Source: Microbacterium pseudoresistens
GTDB lineage: Bacteria > Actinomycetota > Actinomycetes > Actinomycetales > Microbacteriaceae
DNA length: 64,000 bases
Reading direction: 5' to 3'
Assembly: GCF_013409745.1 (NCBI RefSeq)
Contig: NZ_JACCBH010000001.1
Span: 2,790,001 to 2,854,000, forward strand
The position numbers and the translations under genes were made by a program. Below, one piece after another: positions 28,645-37,458 of this stretch. The notes below the pieces were generated by a model that worked only from the letters and a program-made list of their open reading frames with translations, searched no databases and was not told the origin of the DNA. Position 1 is the first letter of the stretch, and each line of letters starts with the position of its first letter.

Positions 28645-30050
28645 GAGAACGATTCTCCCAGACGATCGCCGAGGAACCGCAGCCCCGCAGAGTTGGAGGA
28701 CTTCACGAGCACCCGATCACCGGGGCGGAGCTCGTCCCGCAGGTACTCGAAGGCTGCGCCGGCGTCGGGCAGATGCACGGCCTCGCCATCCCACGACCCC
28801 TCGCCCACGGCCGCCAGGAACAGCCGGCGGGCATCGTCGCCCACGACCACGATGCGCTGGATGTTCAGTCGCACGGCGAGCAGGCCGATCCGGTCGTGCT
28901 CGTCGCCGGCCGACTCGCCCAGCTCGCTCATCGCGCCGAGCACCGCCACCGTGCGCTCGTCGGGCCCGGTGATCTGCGCGAGTGTGCGCAGAGCGGCGGC
29001 CATCGAGTCGGGGCTGGCGTTGTACGCGTCGTTGATGATGCGCACCTTCTCACCGCCCATCGGCTGCATCCGCCAGCGCTCGGCGATCTCGACGGTCTCC
29101 AGCCGCGCGGCCGCATCGGCCGGGCCGACCCCCAGCGCCCGCGTCGCCGCGATCGCCGCGAGGGCGTTGCCGACGTGGTGCGCACCGAGCACCTGGAGTC
29201 GGACCGGGATGCGCTCGGCTCCGATCTCGACGACGAACGAGGTGCCCGCCGCGTCGACGTCGACACCGGTCGCGCGCACCTCCGCGTCGCCCTGGCCGAA
29301 GCCGACGATCTGCAGGCCGCGCTCCCGTGCCGGCTCCGCCATGGCCGCCACCCGAGGGTCGTCGAGGTTGAGCACGGCGGTGCCGCCGGGCTTCGCCGCG
29401 GCGATCAGCTCGGCCTTGGCCTTGGCGGTCTCCTCGATGCCGCCGAACCCGCCGGCGTGGGCCAGGCCCACCATGAGCTCGACGACGACGTCAGGTTCGA
29501 CGAGCCCGGCCAGGCGGGCGATCTCGCCCGGGGCGCTCGCGCCGAACTCGCAGACAAGGTATTCGGTGTCGTCGGTGACGCGCAGCATCGTGAGCGGCGC
29601 GCCGACCTCGTTGTTGTACGAGGCGATCGGCGCGACCGTGGGTCCTTCATCGGAGAGGATGCGCGCGAGGAAGTTCTTGGTCGTCGTCTTGCCGTTCGAT
29701 CCCGTCACGCCCACGACCCGCAGGCGCCCCTGCGCGCGCACGCGCGCGACGACGGCGCGGGCGAAGACGGCCAGCGCCTCGATGACATCGGCGACGACGA
29801 TCTGCGCGATGGGCTCGTCGACGAGGTGCTCCACGATCGCGAGTTCGGCTCCGCTCTCGCGCGCGGCGCCGACGAAGCGATGCCCGTCGGTGACCTCTCC
29901 GGGCTTGGCGACGAAGATGTCGCCGGCGCGCAGGGACCTCGAGTCGGTGTCGACCGTGCCCGAGACGATCGTGTCGGCAGAGGCCATCTCCGTGGTGTGG
30001 AGTTTGCCGCCGATCAGGGAGGCGATCTCACCGAGAGACAGGGCGATCAT
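28641..30050 (-). CDS. murF: UDP-N-acetylmuramoyl-tripeptide-D-alanyl-D-alanine ligase
   Basis: 469 residues. It adds D-Ala-D-Ala to the tripeptide precursor. VVGVTGSNGKTTTKNFLA is the ATP site and INDAYNASPDSMAAALRTL is the MurF-specific signature that excludes MurE. It follows pbpB by only 34 bp; the murE gene that normally sits between them is absent. It overlaps mraY by 4 bp. Confidence 0.96.
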   Translation of the reverse strand: MIALSLGEIASLIGGKLHTTEMASADTIVSGTVDTDSRSLRAGDIFVAKPGEVTDGHRFVGAARESGAELAIVEHLVDEPIAQIVVADVIEALAVFARAVVARVRAQGRLRVVGVTGSNGKTTTKNFLARILSDEGPTVAPIASYNNEVGAPLTMLRVTDDTEYLVCEFGASAPGEIARLAGLVEPDVVVELMVGLAHAGGFGGIEETAKAKAELIAAAKPGGTAVLNLDDPRVAAMAEPARERGLQIVGFGQGDAEVRATGVDVDAAGTSFVVEIGAERIPVRLQVLGAHHVGNALAAIAATRALGVGPADAAARLETVEIAERWRMQPMGGEKVRIINDAYNASPDSMAAALRTLAQITGPDERTVAVLGAMSELGESAGDEHDRIGLLAVRLNIQRIVVVGDDARRLFLAAVGEGSWDGEAVHLPDAGAAFEYLRDELRPGDRVLVKSSNSAGLRFLGDRLGESFS

Positions 30051-30084
30051 GTCGAGGGAGTCCTCCGGGCGCGCACAGCGCCGT

Positions 30085-31875
30085 TCATTTGTATTTGGGG
30101 AGCGGTTCGTCCATCGGGACCGACGACGGCATCACGCGATAGGTCTTCAGAACCTGCGTCATCGCCTTCTGGAAAGCCGATGCCGTGGCCGCAGACGACC
30201 TTACCTTAGTGGGCTCGTCCAGGGTGACGACGACGACGTACTGCGGGTCGTCGGCCGGTGCGTATCCGACCATGCTGGTGAAGTAGATCCCGGCCTTGTA
30301 CGACCCGTCCTCACCCGGCTTCTCGGCCGTTCCCGTCTTCATCGCCACCCGGTATCCGGGGACGGCGATCTCGTCGGCCAGGTCGCCCTGCACGGCGACG
30401 TTCTCGATCATGCGCGACAGCTCGGCCGCAGTCTGCTCGGGCAGGATGCGCTCCGGCGTGGAGGCCGGAATCTCGCTCTCCTGGCCGTCGGCCGAGGTGC
30501 ACGACTCGACGAGCGACAGCGGAATCTTCACTCCGCCGTTCGCGATCGCCTGGTAGGCGCTGGCCACCTGTGGAGCGGTGACGGTGTAGTACTGGCCGAA
30601 GGTGGTCGTGTAGTGCGACTGGTTGTCCCACTCATCGACCGGATGCAGCACGCCGGGTTCCTCGCCGGGGAAATGGATGGCCGTCTCAGAGCCCACGCCG
30701 AACTTCGCCAGCTCGTCGTATCGTTGCTGATCCGTGACCATGTCGCCGAACTTCGACAGGGCGACGTTCGAGGAGTCGATGAGGGCCCCGGCCAGGGTGT
30801 ACTCGTATGCCGGGTGATCGAAGGCGTCGTTCACGACGGCCCCGTTGGGAAACTCCTCGTGACTGCTCGCCGTCACCGACGTGAGCGCGGTGGCGCCGGC
30901 GCCCTCCATCACCGCGGCCGCTGTGATGGCTTTGAACGTCGAGCCGGGCTCGAATGTCGTGCTGAACAGCCGGGATCCGCGATCCGCCGCTTCCGAGGCA
31001 CCCGGGTCGTTCGGGTCGACTGAGGGATACTCGGCCGCCGCGCGGACCTTGCCCGTCTTCACCTCGACGACGAAGGCCGTGCCCGACAGCGCGCCCTGCG
31101 CCTGCGTCTCCTCGGCGATCATCTGCTGCAGGTACCAGTTCAGCTCACTGTTGATGGTGAGCTGCAGCGTGCCGCCGTCGACGGCGTCCTTGACCTTGTG
31201 GCTGCCGGGGATGGTCACGCCGTCTTCGCCGCGGAGGTAGCTCTCCTGCCCGTCGATGCCGGAGAGACACGAGTTCTCCGAGACCTCCAGTCCCGCGAGC
31301 GGTGCGCCGTCCGATCCGACGAAGCCGAGGATGTTCCCGGCGACGGCACCGTTCGGGTAGACGCGCACGCTTCGCGAGGGCATGGCGAGGTAGGGCAGCC
31401 CGAGCTCGCGCAGCTTCAGGAACTGCTCGGTCGACAGCGACCGCTTCAGCAGCGCGTAGCGGCTGTTGGGATCGTCGGCGAGCGCGACGCTGACGACCTC
31501 GCGCACCTCATCCGCGGTCTGCCCCGTGATCGCGGCGATCTTCTCCGATGCCTGCGCCCACGGCAGCTTCGGGTCGTCCTCCTCGAGGATCCCGATCAGC
31601 TTCGGGTCGAGCTGCGCGTCGTACACCACCTCGCCCTGCGCCATCACCGTGCCGTTGGCGTCGACGATGTCGCCGCGCGCGCCGGCGATCGTATTCGTGG
31701 TGCCCAGATCGCCCGTGTCGAGTGACTCGTCCACGTGTGCGGCGGCATTGACGACCTGAATGTCGACGAGGCGCACGACGAAGCCCGCGATCACGGCGAG
31801 GATCACGGCCAGCGCCACGACTGTGCGGCGGCGCGGGCTGCGATTGCTCGTCGCGGTCGTACCCCGTGCGCTCAT
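30085..31875 (-). CDS. pbpB: Septal class B penicillin-binding protein (FtsI/PBP3-like)
   Basis: 596 residues. One N-terminal membrane helix (TVVALAVILAVIAGFVVRLV) is followed by the PBP dimer domain and the transpeptidase domain. The active-site serine is in EPGSTFKAITAAA (SxxK), with SSN in IDSSNVALSKFG and KTGT in AMKTGTAEKPGE. It crosslinks septal peptidoglycan as partner of FtsW. The ATG at 31875 has GGAG six bases upstream; the longer open frame runs into the ftsL-like gene and is discounted. Confidence 0.95.
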   Translation of the reverse strand: MSARGTTATSNRSPRRRTVVALAVILAVIAGFVVRLVDIQVVNAAAHVDESLDTGDLGTTNTIAGARGDIVDANGTVMAQGEVVYDAQLDPKLIGILEEDDPKLPWAQASEKIAAITGQTADEVREVVSVALADDPNSRYALLKRSLSTEQFLKLRELGLPYLAMPSRSVRVYPNGAVAGNILGFVGSDGAPLAGLEVSENSCLSGIDGQESYLRGEDGVTIPGSHKVKDAVDGGTLQLTINSELNWYLQQMIAEETQAQGALSGTAFVVEVKTGKVRAAAEYPSVDPNDPGASEAADRGSRLFSTTFEPGSTFKAITAAAVMEGAGATALTSVTASSHEEFPNGAVVNDAFDHPAYEYTLAGALIDSSNVALSKFGDMVTDQQRYDELAKFGVGSETAIHFPGEEPGVLHPVDEWDNQSHYTTTFGQYYTVTAPQVASAYQAIANGGVKIPLSLVESCTSADGQESEIPASTPERILPEQTAAELSRMIENVAVQGDLADEIAVPGYRVAMKTGTAEKPGEDGSYKAGIYFTSMVGYAPADDPQYVVVVTLDEPTKVRSSAATASAFQKAMTQVLKTYRVMPSSVPMDEPLPKYK

Positions 31876-31921
31876 CTGCTCTCCATTCCGGTGCGCGGAT
31901 GCGTCATGCGATCCCGATTCG

Positions 31922-32497
31922 TCACTGCATGCTCGGCGTCGGCAGTCCGTCGGCCGCGGGCGGCACCGCTGGGTCGACGACGGGTTCACCCTCCTGCGTC
32001 GGTTCTACGCCGTCTCCGGTGGCGGACCCCGGTGCGGGCGTCGGCGTGTCGGAGACGAGCGCGTTCGCGACGGCACCCGCCCCGCGGGGCTCGACGCTGG
32101 AGAGCCAGTTCGGCTCACCCGCGGCGCCGATGACGGCGCCGTCGCTGAGGCGCAGGTAGTTCGCGGTTCCGCCGACGACCAGCCCGAGGTTGGTCGCGGC
32201 CACGGCCAGCGACTGCGGCGAGTTGACACCGGCCAGGTCGTCTTCGATCGCCTGGGCCTGCCAGGTGAGCTCCTTGTTCTGCTGGGCGAGGTCCGAGAGC
32301 ACGAACGAATCCTGTGTCGTGGCGATGGACAGCCCCATCTGCACCGCGCCGATCAGCGCGGCGCCGGCCAGGGCGAGGACGGCGTACGCCACCCGCGGCC
32401 GACGACGCCGGACCGGCGCTTCGACGGGGCGCAGCCGTCGTTCGCGCGTCGGTTCGTCGACGACCGGCAGGATCAGGGGCTCTGCGGCGATGCTCAT
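31922..32497 (-). CDS. ftsL: FtsL-like divisome membrane protein
   Basis: 191 residues. A basic N-terminal part of about 35 residues is followed by one membrane helix ([20 protein letters not shown]), a short heptad-like helix ([19 protein letters not shown]), and a Pro/Gly-rich extracytoplasmic tail. The segment [16 protein letters not shown] resembles the region after the coil in FtsL proteins. FtsL sequences are poorly conserved, so the call relies on topology and position between rsmH and pbpB (Rv2164c in M. tuberculosis). It overlaps rsmH by 4 bp. Confidence 0.75.
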   Translation of the reverse strand: MSIAAEPLILPVVDEPTRERRLRPVEAPVRRRRPRVAYAVLALAGAALIGAVQMGLSIATTQDSFVLSDLAQQNKELTWQAQAIEDDLAGVNSPQSLAVAATNLGLVVGGTANYLRLSDGAVIGAAGEPNWLSSVEPRGAGAVANALVSDTPTPAPGSATGDGVEPTQEGEPVVDPAVPPAADGLPTPSMQ

Positions 32498-33447
32498 GCG
32501 ACCTGACTCCTCTGATCGTCACGGATGCGCTCGGCGGCACGCAGCCGCACGGGGATCGCGCGCGGATTGGCGGCGCGCTCGGACTCCCCTGCCTGCTCCG
32601 CGCCCTTCGTGATCAGGCGGAAGCGAGGGGCGTGCTCGTCGAGCTCGACGGGAAGACCCGCCGGTGCCGTGGAGGACGCGGCCTTGGCGAAGGCCTGCTT
32701 GACCAGCCGGTCTTCGAGCGACTGGTACGACATCACGACGACCCGACCGTGCAGCGTCAGCGCGTCCAGTGCTTCGGGAATGGCCCGGGCGAGCACGCTG
32801 AGCTCGGCGTTCACCTCGATGCGCAGCGCCTGGAACACTCGCTTGGCCGGGTGTCCGGCGCGCTGCGCGGCAGCGGGGGTCGCGGCGACGAGCACGTCGA
32901 CGAGGTCCTGCGACCGCTCCAGCGGAGCCTGCTCCCGCGCCGCGAGGATGGCCCTGGCGTACCGGGCGGCGAGCTTCTCCTCGCCGTACCGCTCGAAGAT
33001 CCCGCGCAGCTTCCCCTCACCGTAGGTCGCGAGCACGTCGGCCGCGGTGATGCCCGCACTCTGGTCCATGCGCATGTCCAGCGGGGCGTCCTTGGCGTAG
33101 GCGAATCCCCGGTCGGCCTCGTCGAGCTGCAGCGAGGAGACGCCCAGGTCGAACAGGATGCCGGAGGCGCCCTTCGCGTGCGCGCCGATCGCGTCGTACA
33201 CCGTGTGGACGAGCGTGACCCGGTCATCGAAGCGTGCGAGCCGCTCACCGGCGATCCGCAGCGCGTCGGTGTCGCGATCGAGCCCGACCAGGCGGATGTG
33301 CGGCATCCGCTCGAGGATGGCCTCGGAGTGCCCGCCCATGCCGAGGGTGGCGTCGACGAGCACGGCGCCGTCGTGCTGGAGCGCGGGCGCGAGCAGCTCG
33401 ATGCAACGTTCGAGCATGACCGGGGTGTGGATCTCGCGGATGTCCAT
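32494..33447 (-). CDS. rsmH: 16S rRNA (cytosine-N4)-methyltransferase
   Basis: 317 residues. It methylates N4 of C1402 in 16S r[18 protein letters not shown] opens the protein, [16 protein letters not shown] is the SAM-binding loop, and [20 protein letters not shown] and [16 protein letters not shown] are family signatures. It is the second gene of the mraZ operon and overlaps the ftsL-like gene by 4 bp. Confidence 0.97.
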   Translation of the reverse strand: MDIREIHTPVMLERCIELLAPALQHDGAVLVDATLGMGGHSEAILERMPHIRLVGLDRDTDALRIAGERLARFDDRVTLVHTVYDAIGAHAKGASGILFDLGVSSLQLDEADRGFAYAKDAPLDMRMDQSAGITAADVLATYGEGKLRGIFERYGEEKLAARYARAILAAREQAPLERSQDLVDVLVAATPAAAQRAGHPAKRVFQALRIEVNAELSVLARAIPEALDALTLHGRVVVMSYQSLEDRLVKQAFAKAASSTAPAGLPVELDEHAPRFRLITKGAEQAGESERAANPRAIPVRLRAAERIRDDQRSQVA

Positions 33448-33558
33448 GATGCGGAGCCGGTTCCTCAGAGTTCCGATCCTGGGCCCCGATCCCCATCCAC
33501 CCGACCCGGCACCGGGGAAGGTATGCCGGGGATGAGCGGCTGGGAATCGCAGTCCAGG

Positions 33559-33990
33559 TCAGAACAGGCCGGGGATCACCTCCTCCTCGAGCTCGGCGTA
33601 GGCGTCTTCATTGCCCGCGGCGTAGGCGTTCCACGCCGCGGCGTCCCAGATCTCGGCGTGCGCGCCGACGCCGGTGACGACGAGTTCCTTCGTCAGGCCG
33701 GCATACGTGCGCAGGTGCGCGGGAAGAGTGATGCGGTTCTGGCTGTCGGGCATCTCGGCGCTCGCTCCGGAGAGGAACATGCGCAGGAACGCACGGGCGT
33801 CCTTGTTGCTCAGCGGAGCCTGACGGATGCGCTCGTGCACCTGCTCGAACTCGGCGGTGCTGAAGACGAAGAGGCAGCGGTCCTGTCCGCGGGTGATGAC
33901 GACGCCGCCGGCGAGGTCTTCCCGGAACTTGGCGGGGAGGATGACGCGGCCCTTGTCGTCGAGCTTGGGGGAATGCGTGCCCAACAGCAT
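33559..33990 (-). CDS. mraZ: Transcriptional regulator MraZ
   Basis: 143 residues with the two AbrB-like SpoVT repeats: [16 protein letters not shown] near residue 10 and [17 protein letters not shown] near residue 82, each carrying the DxxGR or DxxNR DNA-contact motif. MraZ forms a ring that binds direct repeats in its own promoter and represses the dcw operon. Three such repeats with exact 10-bp periodicity lie upstream at 34,030-34,055. The C-terminal tail is acidic ([13 protein letters not shown]). Confidence 0.97.
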   Translation of the reverse strand: MLLGTHSPKLDDKGRVILPAKFREDLAGGVVITRGQDRCLFVFSTAEFEQVHERIRQAPLSNKDARAFLRMFLSGASAEMPDSQNRITLPAHLRTYAGLTKELVVTGVGAHAEIWDAAAWNAYAAGNEDAYAELEEEVIPGLF

Positions 33991-34029
33991 CGGCTCTCAC
34001 CCCCGTTCTCGCCTCGCTGGATAGCGTTA

Positions 34030-34055
34030 CCCCACTTTACTCCACTTTCCCCCAC
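34030..34055 (-). promoter_or_regulatory. MraZ operator: three GTGGRG boxes at 10-bp period
   Basis: On the minus strand GTGGGG, GTGGAG and GTGGGG begin at 34,055, 34,045 and 34,035, exactly one helical turn apart; the second and third are preceded by AAA. Direct repeats of this type one turn apart are the known binding pattern of MraZ. They lie 40-65 nt before mraZ, just downstream of a TTGACA hexamer. Confidence 0.85.
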
Positions 34056-34062
34056 TTACCAG

Positions 34063-34068
34063 TGTCAA
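34063..34068 (-). promoter_or_regulatory. Consensus -35 hexamer (TTGACA) of the mraZ promoter
   Basis: TTGACA on the minus strand immediately upstream of the three MraZ boxes. A 17-nt spacer would put the -10 on the middle box, so MraZ binding would block polymerase. The -10 itself does not match consensus. Confidence 0.5.
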
Positions 34069-34138
34069 TTTGACGCAGAGTTCGATCGATCCACGAATTC
34101 TCGCTCTTCAATCCGCGGAAGCATGCGGTTCTTCCGGG

Positions 34139-34165
34139 GTGGAGCACGGTGGAGGGAAAGTGGAG
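34139..34165 (+). repeat. Second array of three GTGGAG boxes in opposite orientation
   Basis: GTGGAG begins at 34,139, 34,149 and 34,160 on the plus strand, with spacings of 10 and 11 bp; the third is preceded by GGGAAA as in the mraZ-proximal boxes. The array lies about 110 bp (centre to centre) upstream of the first operator, between the DUF3040 terminator and the mraZ promoter. Confidence 0.6.
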
Positions 34166-34191
34166 CACCGGGCCGGACTGGAGGCCCCAGA

Positions 34192-34226
34192 CACAAGAAA
34201 AGGCCCGGATGCAAGGCATCCGGGCC
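34192..34226 (-). terminator. Rho-independent terminator of the DUF3040 gene
   Basis: GGCCCGGATGC and GCATCCGGGCC form a perfect 11-bp stem with a 3-nt loop. On the minus strand the stem is followed by TTTTCTTGTG, a proper U-rich tail. It insulates the mraZ promoter from the gene upstream. It is the most classical intrinsic terminator in the window. Confidence 0.9.
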
Positions 34227-34277
34227 GAAAGGTCGCGAAAGAGCTCTGCGGCGGAGGGGCTCCGCGAGCGGGGCGGC

Positions 34278-34652
34278 TCAGCGTCCTTCGCTGCGGCGAT
34301 CCCATCGGTCGTTCATGCGGTCCATGAACGACGGGCCCGATGAACTGCGTGGTGTGCCCGACGACTCGGGCCGGGTCGACGTCGAGCGGCGAATCGGGGT
34401 GACGGCGAGCATGACGCCCGCGAGCATCGCGACGAAGGCGACGACGCCGATCACGATGCCGAGCACATCGCCCACGGCGACGCCGGCGATCAGCCCGCCG
34501 ACTCCGGCGAGCAGCAGAACGGCGCCGTAGACGAGGTTGCGGTAGCTGAGGGCCCGATCGCCCGAGGGCGCGCTGACGACATCCGCGTCATTCTTCATGA
34601 GATGGCGCTCCATCTCATCGAGCAGACGCTGTTCCTGTTCGGAGAGTGGCAT
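34278..34652 (-). CDS. DUF3040 family membrane protein
   Basis: 124 residues from MPLSEQEQRLLDEMERHL, the hallmark N-terminus of the family (Rv2169c-like). Two adjacent hydrophobic segments follow (LVYGAVLLLAGVGGLIAG and the next), then a basic Ser/Arg-rich tail. The start at 34652 is supported by GAGGGGG upstream; the long frame beyond it is antisense to the next gene. The function is unknown. Its place beside mraZ is conserved in M. tuberculosis. Confidence 0.92.
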   Translation of the reverse strand: MPLSEQEQRLLDEMERHLMKNDADVVSAPSGDRALSYRNLVYGAVLLLAGVGGLIAGVAVGDVLGIVIGVVAFVAMLAGVMLAVTPIRRSTSTRPESSGTPRSSSGPSFMDRMNDRWDRRSEGR

Positions 34653-34680
34653 GTCGTCCCCCTCGGGTGTGCTTCTCATC

Positions 34681-34686
34681 ATTCTA
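34681..34686 (-). promoter_or_regulatory. Probable -10 hexamer (TAGAAT) of the DUF3040 gene
   Basis: TAGAAT on the minus strand, about 28 nt before the ATG, leaving room for the GAGGGGG ribosome site. It is divergent from the leaderless promoter of the polyprenyl synthase gene. Confidence 0.4.
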
Positions 34687-34730
34687 CGTCGCACCGCTCG
34701 CCCCGGGCTAGATGTGCGCCAAGTGCTCAG

Positions 34731-34736
34731 TAGGCT
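34731..34736 (+). promoter_or_regulatory. -10 hexamer (TAGGCT) of the polyprenyl synthase gene, leaderless arrangement
   Basis: TAGGCT ends exactly 6 nt before the GTG at 34,743. The identical hexamer and spacing occur before lpdA at 52,058. Confidence 0.5.
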
Positions 34737-34742
34737 GTCAGG

Positions 34743-35831
34743 GTGTCCGATCCGTCCTCCGTCGTGAACGCCGTCACCGCGCGCATCGACGCCTTCGCCG
34801 ACCGGATGCGCGAACAGGCGCATCCGTACGGGGCCGATGCGCAGAGGTTCGTGGAGACGGCCGCCGGGACCCTTGACGGCGGCAAACGCCTGCGCGCCCG
34901 CTTCTGCCACGCGGGGTGGGCGGCGGTGGGCGCGCTGGCCGACTCCGGCGCGACCGAGCCGGATGCCCTGTGGGACGTCTGCGCCGCGCTGGAGGTCTTC
35001 CAGTCCGCAGCGCTCGTGCACGACGACCTCATCGACAACTCGGACACCCGGCGAGGGCGTCCCGCCGCACACCGGGCGTTCGAGGCCGCGCACATCGCGG
35101 CGGCGTGGAACGGCGATGCCGCCCCCTTCGGACGCTCCGCGGCCGTCCTTCTCGGCGACCTCCTCGTGGCCTGGAGCGACGATCTGCTCGAGCACGGCCT
35201 GCGCGGGCACCCGCATGCAGCGGCGGTGCGCGACGAGTACGCCCGCATGCGCCGCGACGTCACACTGGGGCAGTACCTCGACATCGCCGAGGAGTCGGCG
35301 TGGATCGTCAACGACGACGCCGACCACGCTGAGCGCGCGCTGCGGGTGATGACGCTCAAGTCCGCACGCTACAGCGTCGAGCAGCCGCTGCTGCTGGGCG
35401 CGGCACTGGCCGGAGCCGATGCCGAGCAGCACGCGGCGCTGAGCGCGTTCGGGCATCCGGTGGGGATCGCCTTCCAGCTCCGCGACGACATCCTCGGCGT
35501 CTTCGGCGATGAGCGCACCACCGGCAAGCCCTCGGGCGACGACCTGCGCGAGGGCAAGCGCACCCTGCTGATCGCCTGGACCCGGCAGGCGATGGCGGCC
35601 CAGGGGCGCAGGATGGTCGACGAGCTGCTCGGCGACCCGGGTCTCACCCCTGATCAGATCGCGTCGCTGCAGGGGGCGATCGTCGAGTCGGGCGCGCTGG
35701 CGCGCGCCGAAGAGCTCATCGCGCAGTGCAGCGCCGACGCCGAGCGGGCGGTGGCGGACGCTCCGCTGGATGCCCGCGCCCTCGTGGACCTGCGGGCGCT
35801 GGCCGAAGCCGCGACAACGCGCTCCGCATAG
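34743..35831 (+). CDS. idsA: Polyprenyl (geranylgeranyl-type) diphosphate synthase
   Basis: 362 residues, GTG start. It condenses isopentenyl diphosphate with allylic diphosphates. The first Asp-rich motif is VHDDLIDNSDTRRG and the second is LRDDILGVFGD, both complete, with GGKRLRARFCHA supplying the diphosphate-binding Lys/Arg. The residues just before the first motif (EVFQSAALVHDD) are small and not bulky, which suggests a C20 or longer product (inference). Its place matches idsA2 (Rv2173) in M. tuberculosis. It is transcribed away from the DUF3040 gene. Confidence 0.92.
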   Translation: MSDPSSVVNAVTARIDAFADRMREQAHPYGADAQRFVETAAGTLDGGKRLRARFCHAGWAAVGALADSGATEPDALWDVCAALEVFQSAALVHDDLIDNSDTRRGRPAAHRAFEAAHIAAAWNGDAAPFGRSAAVLLGDLLVAWSDDLLEHGLRGHPHAAAVRDEYARMRRDVTLGQYLDIAEESAWIVNDDADHAERALRVMTLKSARYSVEQPLLLGAALAGADAEQHAALSAFGHPVGIAFQLRDDILGVFGDERTTGKPSGDDLREGKRTLLIAWTRQAMAAQGRRMVDELLGDPGLTPDQIASLQGAIVESGALARAEELIAQCSADAERAVADAPLDARALVDLRALAEAATTRSA

Positions 35832-35857
35832 CGCGGATCACCGGGAGCGCCGCGCCC

Positions 35858-36205
35858 TCAGGCCAGAGTCCGCGCGACGCGGCGCACCTCGCTCTTGTGG
35901 CCGGCCAAGAGGGCATCGATCGGGGGACGGCCGATCGATGGCTCCTCCTCGAGCAGCCAGTCGATGACCTCGTCGTCGGAGAAGCCCGCATCCTGCAGCA
36001 CGATGACGGTGCCGCGCAGCGAGCCCAACGGTTCGCCGTCGACGAGGAACACGGCCGGCACCGCGAACGGCCCGTGCCGGCGCGAGCCGACGAGATGGTG
36101 CTCGTCCAGCAGCCTCCGGACCCTGCCGAGCGGCTCGTCGAGGGCCGTCACGAGGTCGGGAAGGGTCAGCCAGCCGGCCGGGAGGGATTGTTCAGTCGAA
36201 GACAC
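35858..36205 (-). CDS. Rv2175c-like winged helix-turn-helix DNA-binding protein
   Basis: 115 residues from a GTG at 36205 (VSSTEQSLPAGWLTLPDLV). The N-terminal half is a winged HTH (LVTALDEPLGRVRRLLDEHH), followed by the conserved VPAVFLVDGEPLGSLRGTV and a C-terminal helical part (FSDDEVIDWLLEEEPSIG). Rv2175c in M. tuberculosis is a DNA-binding substrate of the kinase PknL. Here, too, the gene lies close to the PASTA kinase, but a LysM gene has come in between. It is convergent with the polyprenyl synthase gene. Confidence 0.88.
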   Translation of the reverse strand: MSSTEQSLPAGWLTLPDLVTALDEPLGRVRRLLDEHHLVGSRRHGPFAVPAVFLVDGEPLGSLRGTVIVLQDAGFSDDEVIDWLLEEEPSIGRPPIDALLAGHKSEVRRVARTLA

Positions 36206-36332
36206 AGTGCAATGCTCGCATGCCTTCCCCCGCGACCGCGCGACTCGTGTCACAGCAGTCACAGCTGTTGACTCCAGGCAACATCCGTGACACGGTCGGA
36301 ACACCGCAGAGCGGGTCATGACGGGGGGATAC

Positions 36333-37364
36333 ATGTCTGCCGATACCGCACTCCGACGCAACCGCACGCTTCGCTGGGCTGTGCCCGCCGCCATCGCGAC
36401 GACGATGGTCGGCTCGCTCGTCACAGCTCCCGCCCACGCCGCACCGCTCCCGCGGGGCCACCACGTCCCCGACCCGCTCCTCTCCGGCGACGAGCCGCTG
36501 TCCGGCCAGGGCAGTGCCTCCGGCGCGAGCTCCGTCGCCGGATCGCACACCGTCGTCGACGGCGACACGCCCTATGGCATCGCCGCGCGGTACGGCATCT
36601 CGGTGCACGACCTGCTCGCCTGGAACGGGCTCGGCGGGGACGCCGTCATCTATCCGGGCGATGTGCTCGCGCTCGCCGCACCCGCCGCTCCGGCGCCCGA
36701 GAGCGGCGGCGATGCTCCTGCCGCACCCGGATCAGCGTACGAGGTCGTCGCCGGCGACACCCTGTGGGCGATCGCGCAGGCGCACGGCACGAGCGTGGAC
36801 GCGCTCTACGCGGTCAACGGCTTCGGACCCGACTCGATCATCTATCCCGGGCAGACGATCGTGATCCCCGGCGCCGATGCCGCGGCGCCCGCGCCCGCGT
36901 CGACGCCTGACCCCGCCCCGGTCGAGGACGAGTATCCGGCCGTCGCGCCGTGGACCGCGCTGGATGCCGAGCAGGCCGACAACGCCGCGTGGATCATCGC
37001 GGTCGGCCGCGAGCTCGGCGTGCCCGACCGCGGAATCGCCATCGGCCTGGCCGCGGCCATGGTCGAGTCATCGCTGCGCAACCTCGACTGGGGCGACCGG
37101 GACTCGCTCGGACTGTTCCAGCAGCGCCCGAGCGCCGGATGGGGAACGCCCGAGCAGATCCTTGACCGCGACCGCAGCATCCGCGTGTTCTTCGGCGGCG
37201 ACGCCGATCCCAACGGCTCCGCGACCCGCGGGCTGCTCGACATCGCCGGCTGGGAGCAGCTGGCGTTCACGGATGCGGCGCAGGCCGTGCAGATCTCCGC
37301 CTATCCGCTCCGGTACGGCGCCTGGGAGCAGAACGCGACCCGGTGGCTCGCCGAGCTCGGTTGA
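36333..37364 (+). CDS. Secreted protein with two LysM domains and a lytic-transglycosylase-like C-terminal region
   Basis: 343 residues. A basic N-terminus and hydrophobic stretch end in TAPAHAAP, a good signal peptidase I site after residue 36. LysM 1 spans about residues 72-115 (HTVVDGDTPYGIAARYGIS) and LysM 2 about 136-180 (YEVVAGDTLWAIAQAHGTS). After a Pro/Ala linker the C-terminal 130 residues contain AIGLAAAMVESSLRNLDWG and SLGLFQQRPSAGWGTPEQI, a lysozyme-like layout with a candidate catalytic Glu. It probably binds and perhaps cleaves wall glycan. ATG 36,333 is preferred to 36,318 because a G-rich ribosome site precedes it. Confidence 0.85.
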   Translation: MSADTALRRNRTLRWAVPAAIATTMVGSLVTAPAHAAPLPRGHHVPDPLLSGDEPLSGQGSASGASSVAGSHTVVDGDTPYGIAARYGISVHDLLAWNGLGGDAVIYPGDVLALAAPAAPAPESGGDAPAAPGSAYEVVAGDTLWAIAQAHGTSVDALYAVNGFGPDSIIYPGQTIVIPGADAAAPAPASTPDPAPVEDEYPAVAPWTALDAEQADNAAWIIAVGRELGVPDRGIAIGLAAAMVESSLRNLDWGDRDSLGLFQQRPSAGWGTPEQILDRDRSIRVFFGGDADPNGSATRGLLDIAGWEQLAFTDAAQAVQISAYPLRYGAWEQNATRWLAELG

Positions 37365-37446
37365 CCGCATCGGCGCGGCGGATGCGTGCGCCCGCGTGAT
37401 TCCGCGGAAGGGCGAGCCGTTGCCGCGCCTTTCAGCAAGCCTTCCC

Positions 37447-37452
37447 TAGACT
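37447..37452 (+). promoter_or_regulatory. -10 hexamer (TAGACT) of the PASTA kinase gene, leaderless arrangement
   Basis: TAGACT ends 6 nt before the GTG at 37,459. The same hexamer and spacing precede dnaE. Confidence 0.5.
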
Positions 37453-37458
37453 TCTCGC

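Noticed and set aside
36206-36332. A c-di-AMP (ydaO) riboswitch before the LysM gene, as before rpfA-like genes of other actinobacteria
   Set aside because: The gap is only 127 nt and no ydaO core could be recognised; a TTGACT hexamer at 36,268 lacks a matching -10, so no promoter is claimed either.
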